A stretch of DNA of 64,000 nucleotides from Pohlia nutans (Eukaryota; Streptophyta; Bryopsida; Bryales; Mniaceae): the NCBI GenBank assembly GCA_022496805.1, contig CM040094.1:16887501-16951500 (forward strand), written 5' to 3'. The notes beneath the pieces are model-generated. The model made no database searches. It had not been told where the DNA came from and was given only the letters and a program-made list of their open reading frames with translations. The translations under genes and the position numbers were made by a program. Shown one piece after another: positions 1-13,700 of the stretch (position 1 is the first letter of the stretch; every line of letters begins with the position of its first letter).

Positions 1-33
1 TCATTTTCAGGAGTTACGTGGCGGAATACTATA

Positions 34-605
34 AACAAGTCGTAAAAGTAAATATGGAACACACATTTTGTTAAAATCGAACCACATTAGAGTTATTTGT
101 AAAGTCCCTCAAATCCCATCTTTTTGACCTGTAAAATGGAAAGGAGAGGATCGGCGTGATCTTACTGTAGACCCAAAATAGAACACTAGATGGATTGAAA
201 TTTTTATTCATAAAAATTTGGAGGGAGGGAGAAGAATTGGGTAGTGGGGTGGGACCATGAGGAGAAGTGGTGTCAGAATGCTCTGGTACTAGCTCTGGTC
301 CATGAAAAAAGCAGGACAGAAGACTGGATGCCTTTACAAATAACTCTATTTTGTTAAAACTAAACTATCAAACTGAAAAAGTGATAGGGAGTGTTACCCT
401 TTTCAATAGAGGTAAGGTCCTCAATTTTTTTACAATACTCTTATTTCACGAAGAAGAGCAGTGTAGAAACATTGGGGATTTATCTCTATTGAGAAGGGTA
501 GCACTCCGCATGACTTTTTCAATCTAATAGTCTATTTTTATCAAAATGTGGTTCAATTTTAGTGAAATGTGTGTTATGTGGTAAATATTAAAAAGACTTT
601 AAATC
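34..605. mobile_element. Inverted-repeat MITE carrying a nested MITE
   Basis: The left arm (about 34-88 and 349-420) and the right arm (about 470-605) are complementary. For example, gttaaaatcgaaccacat on the left matches the complement of atgtggttcaattttag on the right. The element at 90-346 interrupts the left arm. Confidence 0.65.
90..346. mobile_element. Stowaway-like MITE (GAGTTATTTGTAAAG ends, TA duplication)
   Basis: Both ends read GAGTTATTTGTAAAG inverted, flanked by TA at 88-89 and 347-348. A copy in the opposite orientation lies at 62935-63180; longer relatives are at 25313-25668 and 49824-50252. Confidence 0.75.
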
Positions 606-1151
606 CTCCCGGACGTTAATGCAAGAGGATAAAAATTGTCCCATTTTTTGAACATGTAGGGCCCACCTTAAAAATAAACCCCCCTTTGAAGGATTTAAAA
701 TTCTTGAGGAGGTCCCCCTAAACCAAGTCTGGACCATAGGCCCCAAATTTGCAAAAACAAAATTGCAAAAAAAAACCCTAGAGTGCCCAAAATGGTATTT
801 TCAAAAAATGGGGCCCATGGGTGAATAGCGCCTTGCATTAGCGTCCGGGGGGGGGTTAGAGTTGCGGTAGATACTATGGCAGAGACTACGAGACTAGCCG
901 CTTGTTTACAACTCTGAGTTCCAAATATACCGGTGTTTTTCATTGTATATTCTTAGCATCTATTGATCTAAGAGAATCTTCAATGCATTTGGCAAATAAG
1001 CACGGTTCATTCAAATATATCTCTTGGTTGAGATGGAATTACAACCATAGATGAATTACTATTATTAAATGCACATTTGAAAACTAACTATATTAGATCC
1101 TAAAAAATCATAATTTGAACATTGGATGACCAAGATACACCGCATTAAAAG

Positions 1152-1461
1152 CTACACTAAATGGACTATTTAGTGTTTGGAACACTATTTCTTAACGGGG
1201 ACGCTATTTGATTTTATGGAGATATAGTGTTTTTGTTTAAAAAAAATGGATGACGTAGTGTTTCAATGATATATGGCAACTTTATAATAAACATGGCCAT
1301 GCCACGTCATGTCACTCTCATCACATGGAAGGAACATGATTGACACTCTCAATGAAAGTAGGAATAACAAGTGGTAAACTCCTATATAGTGTAATTTGCG
1401 ACACTATTTTTCCTCACTTTTAAATGAATTGTGGTAAAATGCATCAATTCTCACTAAACCC
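1152..1461. mobile_element. MITE of the CTACACTAAA family
   Basis: It begins ctacactaaa...tagtgtttgg and shares its interior (aagtggtaaactcctatata and cacatggaagga-type segments) with the element at 26012-26567. Confidence 0.5.
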
Positions 1462-2367
1462 TTTAAAGCCTATGTAGTATAGTGTATTCTAAAAAAATTA
1501 AAGGGCCCTTCAAATCAATCTAAAAAGAAAAATTTCAGAGAAAAGCACGAAAAGTTCGAGCTAGTGTGTTGTGCCTTTGGCTGAATTTTTCTTTTTTAAA
1601 CATAATTTAAAGGACATTTTAATCTTTTAGGAAATTAGCGAACATTTGATGGAATGCGATTAAATCAACCAATGCCCAAATTCAAAAAAAATTGTGCTTG
1701 TACTATATATTTTTAGAATATATTTTTAAGACAATATTATGGTGGTCTAATTCGTTATCAATTAAAATGTTTTTTTTATTATCTTAAGCATGTTCACCAA
1801 ATAGACTAAGGATTCTTGAACTAGAGATTTGAACAAATAACTACAACCAAATAAATTATGATGAATTTTTTCCAAAATCTTACGTGATTTAGGGAGTGGC
1901 TAGTTTTACACTAGTTAGAAAGACCGAGAGAAAGACGGGGCAAAAAATTGATCACCAAAGTTCCCTCAATTTGTTTCAAAAATCACTGGTACTTGGATGA
2001 AAGTGCCTTAAAACAAATATTTTTATGGATGAACACATACATGTATGGATCATTCTATCCATATTGTAATTTTGTTTTTCCCTTGATAGAGCGACATGAC
2101 ATGATCAATCAAAATGATCATTTTTAAACCATAAATCCTATGTTCCTTTAAAGTAAAAATTACAAAATTCAACATCACCCCATATGCTGAATTTGAACAT
2201 GGCATGCTTTTAGAACATTGGAAGTTTATACACCTCTTATTTTTGTAATATGACAGTGTGTAGTGTGAATTTGATTTTTGTTGAACTCTAAATGCGGTTT
2301 ATGTGTGAATATGTAAGTGTCTAATAGACTAGAAAGGAAATGGTGCGTGAATGAAGATATAAACAGT

Positions 2368-3900
2368 CAATTAGACTTAAATAGAGATTCTAATGGGTGT
2401 AACTGTTAGGATTCATGGTATAAATGAGAGATGATAGCACATTGTCTTCCTCGCTACACCATTAGGGAGTGTTAGTCTAAATATTACTCTATGCTTGATT
2501 TTGTTTTGTAAATATCTTTAGACTCCATGCTCATAGTCCAGTTGATAGAGGGAAGTAAAGTAACTTGAATTGCTTATTTTTGTTTGCCTGTCTTTGTTTG
2601 TAAATGTGTTGAATGGATTGTTGGGTGTCTATTTGACTCTGTCTGGATGCTTATGTGTGACAATGGTGTATGGCTGCGTGATTGCCTGATTGAATTTTGC
2701 ATACATACATGGTCTATTTGACAGATTTTGATGGAGTCTAAGTTTATAATTGGAGATTGCAGGAATGTGGAATAATGCATTGTGGAGAGTCTCAGTCAAG
2801 TTGATATCAATATCACAGTAGATGTTGCATTCTATGATGATGTACATATGTTGAGAGCATTGGGAATTGGTAATTGGAAACAGTCAATTGGACTTTGGTG
2901 AACTATGGTCAAATTGACATTGGATAAATGATACTGAGCAACCAGTCTATTTGAATGATTTTCTCAAACTGTGTCTATTTGACTATACTGAGATCCATTG
3001 GGTACTGATACATGCCAGAATGTGAATATTTGACAATGCAACTGATTCCATTAATTTAAAGCAATTACCCAAGCTCTGAATATTGAATAGAATATTGATA
3101 GAATCCAGTAACTGTCCACTTGACTCTGTTAGAGTATACTGGGAGTTATATAAACTTATAAGTACTAAGTATAGATACAAATAGATAATATTGGATTTGT
3201 CAATTTGACTAGAAGTATACATTGTGTGTTGGAAAGAGTGAATTAGAAGATAGTAATTCAGTCAAGATTGAAGTCCAGTAATATATAGATATATACATGG
3301 TGACGACTGTGTATATTTAGGAGTGTTACCAAGGGATTTGATAGCTAGTGTGTCAAACTAGATTGTTTCAAACTCCGCTGTGGTACATTGCCTTGTAAGA
3401 TTATTACCATGGAAAATTAGAGATTCAAAATGAATCTTATTTAAAAAATAGTTGTACAACTAGAATATATGAAGTTAATTTGACATTGGGTGTTTTATAT
3501 CTTGGGAAGTCGATAATACTAGCAAGTGATGATGTTAAGGAGTGAATCCACAAAGGCTGGCCATCTTTGAGGAGTACTTGTTCTTTAATTACTTTGCTTT
3601 TGATTGGTAATACAGATTCTTGCAGGATATAATAAAAGCAATGTCGTTGTAGTGATTAATTTAAGAAAATAATTAAGGAAAGCCTTAATGGAGAACGTGG
3701 GAGTATAAAGCTTAAAGTGAAGATTTCTATAAGATAAGTATTCTTCCTTACTTTAGAATAGAAATGAACCTTGAGTTATAACAAGCAATGAGGGTTGACA
3801 CGTCTATTTGACTCACTCTGCCAACTATGAAAAGGAATCGTGCTCTTTATGATGACTATTTGACCTTAGATTAAGACAAGACAGACACATATTTAATTGA
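2368..3900. repeat. Region with a dispersed TCTATTTGAC motif
   Basis: The 10-mer TCTATTTGAC occurs exactly at 2628, 2713, 2974 and 3803. Close variants (gactatttgac, gtccacttgac, gtcaatttgac, cagtcaattggac) are scattered between 2368 and 3900. There is no coding frame and no regular period. Confidence 0.45.
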
Positions 3901-4823
3901 CTGGAATTAGTTATAGGCAAGTGATTCCACCCCATTCTAACATGAACCGAGATTTATTAACATTGGGTGATTGAGTTGAATAATCTTTAAACCTTATAAG
4001 TGACTTTAGTGAATTATCCATAAACGCTTTCATCTTTCCCCTTAAAGAACCCTACCAGGAAAGTTCTACAGAATAAAAAGCCTTATTGAACTTTTCGTTA
4101 CTACACAGTGAATACAAAATTACAAGAAATTATTCATTTACAAAAAAAATATGATTTTTATGTTGAATGTGTGTGTGAGGTTGCTATGTGGTATCATTTT
4201 TATAATAGGAACAGTGTAGAATAAAGCATTCGTTTTAGAGGCCATAACTTCTGCAACTTTGGTAAATTCTTTTTCCTCCTACTACCGCTTCACTGAAAAT
4301 GTCATGTGTGAATTGAAGTGATTTAAAAATAATAGTTATTATATATTTTTAGTAAAAAAAATTGGTTAAAAGGTTGAGTTTCTCATGGTGATGATTGTTT
4401 TTTTAAATGTAAATCTATCATGAAAAAAGGTCTATTAGAGTATTCATTCTATTAAATACATGACATGGGTACAGGTAGCAAACGCTATCTTTGATGTCTC
4501 ATCTCAAAATTCCCTATAATCAATGACAAATAACAAGGAAAAATATCAAACCGTAAATTTATTTTTAGATATATATAGTTTGAGGTATAATTGCCTTACT
4601 TAACTATGGTCTAGTACTATCATAGTTTACAAGTATATGTGATTTTAAATAAATATTTTGAAAACCCCATTAATTTTTGAAACATATATACAATTTCAAA
4701 TTTTATTAGGAATTTGATGTTATAGAGCCTTTATTGTGCTTTATAGGGTTATAGTAAAGCAAACTCATGTATCATAATTACACATTGTGAAATCAAGTTC
4801 TTTTTTATGGTGTCAATTTGTTC

Positions 4824-5160
4824 CCAAGCCAAGCATGCACATCACATCAAAAGATGTACCTCATGTATGTCATGTACATGACAATTAATTCTAAACCAAA
4901 CTTGTACATCATATGTAAGTATTGCTTGGAACTAATTGTGATGTACATCATATAACCAATAATCAAAATTACATAACTTACATGATGTACATTAATAATT
5001 ACAAGTTTTTTAAGGTGTAATTACAATAATTACAATTATTGTAATTACATCAATGATTACAACTACATAATTACAATTACATCATGTAAGCTAAATAATC
5101 ACAATTACAAGCCAAGTCAAGCATGTACATCACATCACAAGATGCAACTCAATGCTACAT
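4824..5160. repeat. AT-rich block of TACATCA/AATTAC words with flanking direct repeats
   Basis: Near-identical segments (caagcatg-acatcacatca-aagatg) flank a stretch dense in palindromic TGTACATCA and AATTAC words. This may be a decayed hairpin element; no ends could be fixed. Confidence 0.35.
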
Positions 5161-6891
5161 TGTCTAATTTTTAAATATTTTTGAAGTAAGGAAACACTAC
5201 GGAGAAACACCCATGACTATGTAGTGAAAAACTATACAAGAACTACTTTGAGCACTTGGATCTTGACGATGGTAAAGAAGTTGAGTAAAAAATTTGAGTT
5301 CTAGTGTCACATTTTTTGCTTTCTATACTTATTTCCATTCAAAATTCTCAATCTCATTGTGACATTTCTTCAACTTTTTGTTTCAAAATGCAAAGGAACA
5401 CTAGGGTTTAAGTAGGATTATGTACAACTTTTATTCATACATCAAGTTCAAAATATCCCTCTTACTTGCATTTTATATTGCATCTTTGCAAAACTGCCGA
5501 ATTTGGAGAGGGCTCTTGGCATTTAGGGGTTAAAAGCACTTTTATACTCAAATCTTTGAAATTTTGGGTGAATAAGTACAACATGAAATGAGGCATAAAA
5601 ATTTCACAAAGCATCTCCTTTCTAATCGGATCACACATGCATGAAGCCAACTTCTCATAAAATACATAGTTAAAAACCACACTAAAAAAAGTCAATAACA
5701 GATGAAAAAACTATGTTTGATTTTGTACATTGTCCACTTTCTAAACGGTTGGACGTTTAGAGGTTAAGGGATTTGGCATGCACTTGCTAATGCTATAAGC
5801 ATGGAGTAATTTTTTCTCCTATGGGTAGAGAGAAGTCTTGAATAATGCACGTTTTTGCATAATTTTATGTTCAATGATAAAATTGATACACATTTTCAAA
5901 GCAGAAAAGTACATTAGTACCCCTAGTTGCTGAACAGGCCTGCGTATAACAAAAAAGTGAAGTACTCATTCTTGAACATTTGTATACTCAATTTTGTGAA
6001 TACATGAACTAAAATAAAGGTTCCAAGGTACAGTGAAATAGCCATGATTGAACACAATGAGGTTGGACAAGATAAAAAAAAAGTTGTTGCAATAGGTTTG
6101 GCTTGCTACAGCTTTAGGGGAAGTTTAGATTGTCGATTAGGAGGCATTACAAGTGCAGGTGCCTCTACCTTAACCACTAAAGGACCAACCATCCATTTTT
6201 TGAATGGTTTTTGGTCAAAGGCCCAAAAAATCAAATCTTTTATTTTTTTGTTGAAGTTGGTGTTTTTATTAGATGTTTAAGTTGAGTTATAATACATCTT
6301 TTGACTATTGGGATTGGAGAATAGATTTCATTTGAAGATTTTATACTATTGAGAAATTTGAAATTTGATTGTCCAAAATGCAAAGGACTTTCTAAGGATG
6401 CTCCAACCATGCGTCTCTTTAATTTCTTCACTTTCATTTTTTAATCACTTGTGAACATAACTTTCATCTACTTTAAATATATTTTTTAATATTAAATTAG
6501 TCAAAAATATATATTTATTTTGATTTATTACCTTGTTTACATAACAAAATTTGTAAATACTTCAAATATCTTCCAATCACGTTGAAATCTTAATTATACC
6601 TCCATAATGTTAATGACTATCTATGAAAAATCATAAATCATACAATATGATATTTCAAGTACCGTATGCAAATTGTAGGACATTGACTTTTACAAAACAT
6701 ATGAAGATCTTTATGGGTTAACTTCAAAGAAATTGCCAAGGAAACACAAGAAGTTATGAGAACTCACAAACTCAATCTCAAAGGCAATTGTTCATTGGAG
6801 TTCTTCAGCTCCTTGAACCAAAAACCTTCAACAAACGTCTAGTTATATATACAGCACATCTCAATGTAGACGAACATCAACACACATTTAA

Positions 6892-7214
6892 CCCCTAAAC
6901 GTACCGACCCTTTGAACACAAGTAGATGCTTGCTTCAAAAAAAGATATTAACATGGCTCAGATGTACATGAGGTGTACTTGAGAGAACCATTGCAAGCAT
7001 AAAATCTACCCAACAAATTTGACATATTTGCATTTGGAGGCCTCTTCAATATTATCAACATCTCTCCGTTTACAAGAGATTTACTTTAATTGATAGAGAA
7101 TTTAATAGGCTTGCAAAGGTGACTTGGATGAAAGTCATCCAATATTGTATGAGAAAGTTACAAGGCTTTGAATTTGTTCGTGATCCAGTTTCTACACGCT
7201 AGGACGTATAGGGG
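6892..7214. mobile_element. TTAA-flanked MITE, family 3
   Basis: The left end is CCCCTAAACGTACC and the right end GGACGTATAGGGG, with TTAA on both sides (6888-6891, 7215-7218). The 323-bp element has no open frame of its own. Confidence 0.65.
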
Positions 7215-7611
7215 TTAAGACTGCACAACCATGTACATCTATACACTTGTCTGGTATTTCAAGTTTTAAGGCATGCTCATTGGAGCTTCCCATAAATATA
7301 TTGAAACCTGTCTCATAGCATGAGTTCCTAGAATACAAATCAGACAGATCCTCACACTCTAAAAATTCTAGGATGTGAAGTTCCTTTGACAGCTTCGGCA
7401 TAAACATTTTGACTGTAATGTACATGAAAGTTGGACCATCTTCACAAGATAGGTAGTCAACACAGCCTACCACTACTGTAGCTTGAATGATCAAAAGCTG
7501 CGCTAAATATAATTTACGAGACTCTTGTTGACCTGGAAGTAGTACACTGTAATTGTACAAGAGCAAGAGTGGTACTTTCAATCCTTTCAAAAATGACGTG
7601 GATATCTGCAT
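7192..7611 (-). other. 139-codon open frame downstream of the CRM-fusion gene, unassigned
   Basis: The frame begins ATG at 7611 and ends in the inverted end of the MITE at 6892-7214. I recognise no domain. It lies just downstream of the CRM-fusion gene on the same strand and may be its 3' UTR. It has mixed composition, several cysteines and no clear splice sites. Confidence 0.2.
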
Positions 7612-7673
7612 ATGATTGATGGCAGGAAAAAGTGCAGTTCAGGTACAAGAACTTGCTCCTAAAGTTAGTTCTA

Positions 7674-7702
7674 GGGTTTAGGGTTTAGGGTTTAGGGTTT
7701 AG
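7674..7702. repeat. Interstitial telomere-type repeat (TTTAGGG)4
   Basis: Four head-to-tail TTTAGGG units on the plus strand, about 20 bp beyond the predicted stop codon of the CRM-fusion gene, so probably in its 3' UTR. It is too short and too internal to be a chromosome end. Confidence 0.85.
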
Positions 7703-7721
7703 TGTGTATTCCAGCCTTACA

Positions 7722-10700
7722 TCAAATCTTCAAGATAGTGTCGTTGAGCTCTACGTTGCTTCCTTCGTTATCCTCCTCTTTCTCCATTTTTCTCTGCTCC
7801 AGTACAGATTAGCCCAGTTTACTACAGAAATCAGACAGTCAATACTGTAAGGCAAAAGCTCAAGTAGATATTACTACATTCATTCTGGACAGGACGAGGG
7901 AGGATATATGAAGAGGATTCAAAGCACATACCATATCTGCTTGTAGTATGTCGAACTCTCTCTCCAGCTTTTGTAAATGCCTTTCTAAAGACTGTAAACC
8001 AAAAGAAACAGATGATAAATAACTACATTAGCTCAGAGGAGCTGAAGGCGAAAACCATCAGCTAAAAAACCAAAAAAAGGCGCAAATGATTATGTGAACA
8101 GCTTTTGTAAGATGCTCAGGATTTCTAGCTTACAACGTAGTACTCTCTCTGTCCGGACATTTTTTTTTGCAACATTCTTCCTATGGTTTAGGCCCACTTT
8201 ATACTTGGGGCTGGATTGAGGGCCGGTCCGAACTCTTCAAATTTCAACTAATAGGATCGCTCGATTCTTTCAAATCCGGCCCAAGGGCTTTATACTAGGA
8301 CTGGGCCGGAACGAGCATATTTTCCTACGTGGCATCCTATATGGCATGATTTTGGCGCCAAATCTTTGGGCCGGTTTGATGAAATCGGGACAAGGTTTTC
8401 CTTTGAAAAACTTACCTAGTTTTTTAACCTTTTTTTTTGCAACATTTCTTCCTATGTATTATACTTCAAACGTGAGCACTTTAAACGGGGCAGACAATGA
8501 AAGTGACACAAACTACATACTACTATTAAAGATAGATAGATATGAACTCCGGTCCTCTTTCGAGGCCGGCGTGAATAAAGTGTCTGTTCGTCTTGACAAT
8601 GAGCCAATGCCCACCGGACAAAGGGCCATTGGTACAAGACTACTCACTATTAAAGATACTATTAAAGATAGACCGTTTTCCGAGCACCGAGACAGCTTTT
8701 ATTTGACACAAAAGGCGTTAAAAAACACGGCAAAAAACTAGGACAATTATTTCTGGACAGAGGGAGTATCAAATCAAGGACATACAACAAGCAAAACAAG
8801 CAAGGGGATGATATTTGTGGCAATAGGAATGTACCAGTTTCCTCCGCTTCTGGTTGAAGCGCTGCCAGGCGTCCCTCTTTGTGAGCAATCCGGGTGGCCG
8901 TAACCCCATGGGGCGGCCTTGTGGGCTTATTCCATCGGTGGGCCGCTTATAATTCTTGCCACGGTACACAATGATGGCATCTCCAACAGGGACGCTACAA
9001 ATGGCCACCACAACCCCTCCACTCTCAATTTCCAGCATTCTGGCTATTTTCTCCACCGCGTCCGTTTCTCGATACATGAAGTAACTCTTCTTCACAATAA
9101 TCTTCACCAGCTCCCTCCACTTCCAGTTTAGATGCATGTTCTCTATTATCCCACCAAACACTTCTCTCCTTCCTGCGTGGAACCAAAAAGTTACAAAAAA
9201 ATAAAATCAGAATCATGTTCAGATGTTTGGACCAAGAAGCCCAAATTGGACCTCATGTTTTTTTAGTAGTTTTGAGTAGGTTCTACATGGACTTCCTTTC
9301 ATTCAAATTGGTTTGTTTTTTGACCAACACATGCATTGTTCTTCACTGATTCTAGAGATAAAAAATTTGGTCTCATCTGAATTAATTTTTTCACAATATG
9401 ATCAATTGAATTTGTCAATTTAAAACCACGAATCCTTGGTCCTTTAGGGGTTCAAACATTTTGTAAAATTTTAAGAAGACAAGATAATCAACAGAGCCTT
9501 TAGTTTCTATCAATGGTCAAGCCTCAACTAGTTATGGAACAAAAGGAGCCCCTTCCCCATAGTCCTATTTGTTAAACTCTCAAAAATATTCATTTTCTGC
9601 CTCTCAAGAGAAATCGGTGTGATATCTGCGCGAAATCCCCAAAGGACCAAGAGGCCCAAAATTGAAACTCATGTTTTTTTGAGTAAGTTATATAGGGACT
9701 TTTACGTATTTATTTTTTGACCAACATATAGAATGTTCTTCATTTGTTCTGGTGATATGAAGTTTGGGCCCATCTGAAATATCTTTCACAATATGATGAA
9801 TCTAACTGATCATGTGAATCTTTGGTACTCTAGGGGTTAACCACCAGCTAAAAATAGAAATTCCACTTTGGGAGTTTACAGTCAATTATAGTAGCTTTCA
9901 AAACATTGATTTCTGTTGTTGAAAAATGTAGGGTGTGGTTTCTATTCGTACGTTCTGTTACCTTCCTTGAATCTTCCTAAATGATTTATTTCAACTATGG
10001 AAGCGGCCACTTTTGGCCATTTGGGCACTAAATGAAGAGAAGATGATAATGAAAAGAATGATACAAAAAAAAATATCTTACCTAGAAGAAGAAATGGTTT
10101 CATACGCAGCCCAATCTTCCGTAAAGTATACATTTCCTCCTCTGAAATTTGCTCCTTAGCTACTTGCATACTTTTAGGTCGCATCTTTGAGTCGAGATTT
10201 TTCAGCTCCCTCTCAGCCCTATCTATATTTTGAGCAACCTGAAGAATTAACATATCACAGCATTAATCAAAACTCTTCCTAACAAGGTGTATTCAGCCTC
10301 GTAATCCCCATCTCTAATTTGACCCTAAATCCATATTTGCAGAGTTTTTCAGGAACATATATTCCAGTACAACATGCAAGATTATTGGTTCATTACTGAC
10401 ATAGCTAAGATTTTTACACTACTCCTAAAGGACGAAGGGTTCACAGTTTTAAAATGCCAAATTCAATTGATCATATTGTGAAAAATATAATTCAGATGGG
10501 ACATTATTTGAACATCACCAGAACTAGTGAAGATCGTTGTATGTGTAGGTCAAAAAAAATAAAAATTGAACATGAGGAAGTCCAAATATGACTTACTCAA
10601 AACTGTTAAAAAAAACCTGGTGCCCAATTTGGGCTTTTTGGTTAAAGTCACGGATATACACAAGACATCTTGAGATTATCGCCAACACTTATCCGAACTT

Positions 10701-13700
10701 CAGAACTTAGAATCATAGCATTAAGATGAACTCACAGCATTGAGTAACTTCTGCTTCCTTTGCAAAGCTTGATCTCTTGCAGTTTTTTGTATTTGAGTGG
10801 AACAGTCCTTGCTAATTTTCCAAGGCTCCCATCTGGCCTTTTCCTCCAATGTCTCTGCTAGTGTCCCGGCATTCCTGTTCACGTCACGGAGAAGAAATGA
10901 GAACTCAGAAATAAACATTATAAAATGACGAATGCAAACACGTAAAACTACACATGAAAAAAGTGGTAATTGAAAAAACTAAAGAGGACCCGGAGGAGGA
11001 AACCCAGCATACTAAAGAGTTTCTTCCTCCAGGCTGATGCTTTGAAGACCTTACAGATGAAGACCCTCAATCAAGTTGCTCTTCCAAGACCCTCACAAAT
11101 CACCAATTCTAGCCAAGTTTGGTGGACTCCTTAGTTACCCTTGCTTTTCGGTCGCACTAATTCAAATACATTACAAATGGTGTATCTTTGGAAAATTAGT
11201 CACATGCACTAATAGGATAAATTAGAGTAGTAGAACGAACAGAGCGAGTAGAGTTTGTGATAAGGCCATTCTGGGGGTTGATTTCATTGACCTTGACTAT
11301 GAGAGTGACACAAAAACTACATACTACTATTAAAGATAGACCATTTTTTGAGTACTGAGACGGATTTTTTTGGCAAAAAAACAACATTAACCCTTGAACG
11401 TCCAATGGGAATAGTATATACGTTGTCCTAAAAATGAGATTTGCTACCTACAAGAAACTCTAAATTAAGATCTTAATAGCTCACTAAAAATGAGATTTGC
11501 TACCTACAAGAAAATCTAAATTAAGATCTTAATAGCTCACTAGAACCACAATGATCTAAATTTCAACTTCTTTTCTGAACTCAAACCCATTAAAGGTGTG
11601 GATCCATTCCAAATACAACCAAAATACACCATATTCTACTGGTCGCCACGGCACGTTCAGACATTTAGGGGTTAAGTTAAAACACGCCAAAAACTAGGAC
11701 AGTTGTTTCTGGACAGAGGGAGTACATCGATCAAACGGAAGGTACAGTACCTGGGTCTTGTAGGAGCGTCAACAACTGGAGTGGTATTGCAAAAGCCAGT
11801 CAATCGGACCCTTTCTTCCTCCTCCAGGAATGTCGTGGCCATACGGTTGTTCTCCTCCAGAGTCCTCTTCACTACAGGCGGCAGAAAGTCATTCCCTCGA
11901 AACAGTGCAATGTAAGTCATGTTTCGCGCTATTAGATCTCCTCCAGTGAGCCTCTGCACACCAACACCGCAAAATTACACCTGTTTTCTCCCTTCCAAAA
12001 AGTGCTATCTGCATAAACACATATTCCCTCTGTCTGGAAATAATTGTCCTAGTTTTCGGCATTTTTTTCTTTGCCATGTTTTATATTTCAAATGTGAGCC
12101 CGTTCCACTTCAAACGGGGCGGACAATGAGAGTGACACAAAAACTACATACTCCCTCCGTCCCAAAGTTATTGTCATGTTTGAAAGTCATGTTTGAAAGT
12201 GCTTTTTAAGTAGGTCAAAAAAATACTTCCTTGTGGCTAATTTTATTTAGGTTGCAATGAACACATGCAATGTTTTTCAATCATTCTAGTGGCATAATTT
12301 GGAACCTTTTTTAATCATGTTTCTTACAATATGACCTACTTAAAAAAGCACTTTCAAACATGACTTTCAAACATGACTATAACTTTGAGACGGAGGGAGT
12401 ACTACTATTAAAGATAGACCACTTTTCACGTATTGAGACGGTTTATTTTGGCAAAATTGAATTGTTTAAAAAACTAGGACAGTTAGAGGGAGTATCCAAT
12501 AACTTACCATCAACTCTGCAGCCATACGGTCATTATCGATTCTTGAGATACCTCTCTTCATAACCACTTTAACAACTTCGCTTGTTTCCCACAACTTCAC
12601 AATAGCTGAGGCCAGCCCTTCGAGTCCTCGGCGTTTCCCTGAATGCACAAGAATTTACTAGGCAGTGAATATTGGAACTGCATACAATACTCACATTCAA
12701 GTGTAGTAGAGAAACCAGAGAAAGTGAAACTGCTCTAAAGAGAGCAAAGCCAGAAAATGATAAGGTAGGGGATATTAAGAGCATTAGGGATCTGATTCCG
12801 TCTCCTACTGACTGACCCCTGTTACCAACAGCAACTCATGTATTCATACACTTGGTTGGCCTTCAATTAGCAAGCATGACTTTAGTGAATGTCTAGGGCC
12901 ACTGTACTTTGAATGGAAATGCGGTTGTCTACTGTCCCTACAATAGTGATCTACAACCTCCCACTTTGAACGATTGCATAAGAAATTCATACATAGTGAT
13001 AAAATAGCATTTGGCTCTTGTGATCTCTCCACAGCTCTATAGTAATCTCCCACAAATCACTCCACATGCTAAAAATGCTTAACCCTTAAAGGACCATAAG
13101 GCCACCCGGTGGCTCTTGTTTTTTTCAGTAATTTTGAGTAGGTTTTATGTAGATTATTTTTTGTTAATTTAAAATACATAAGTTATTCAACATATGCAAT
13201 ATTCTTCACTAATTTCAGTGATGTAAAATTTGGTGCCATTCAAATTATAGTTTTCACAAAATGATCATTTAAACTTGTCATTTTGAAACCATGAATCCTT
13301 GGTCCTTTAGGGGTTAAAGTGATGCAAATAGTTTCCTATGCCTTATGCAATACATGCATGTCAAATGACCCCTCAAGTTTTTCTAGCAGTTTTGAGTAGA
13401 TCCTATATGGACTTCCATTTGTTTTCTTTTTAGACCAACACATACATTGTTTTTCACTGATATAAAATTTGGTCCCTCCTGAACTATGTTTTTCACAATA
13501 CGATCGATTGAATTTGTCATTTTAAAACCATGAATCCTTCGTCCTTTAAGAAAGAATGCACAAAGAAGATACCCACCAAGTGCGAAATGTGGAGGAAGTT
13601 TTCTAGCCAGATGTCGCATCTCCGTCATTTCAAAGTTAGTAAGTCGAGGTCTCACTCCATACGGAAGCCGTCTAAAGGGACTCTTGAATCCCGAATCTGG

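Larger units (their letters stand above)
606..6891. other. Intergenic AT-rich DNA without a supported gene
   Basis: Apart from the repeats listed, only short chance reading frames (at most 82 codons) are visible, with no domain or splice pattern. Two isolated right ends of the TTAA family (ggggttaa at 5526-5533 and aggttaag near 5757-5764) have no clear left partners. Confidence 0.6.

Noticed and set aside
7674..7702. Chromosome end
   Set aside because: Only four telomere units, with genes on both sides; interstitial repeats of this size are common in plants.
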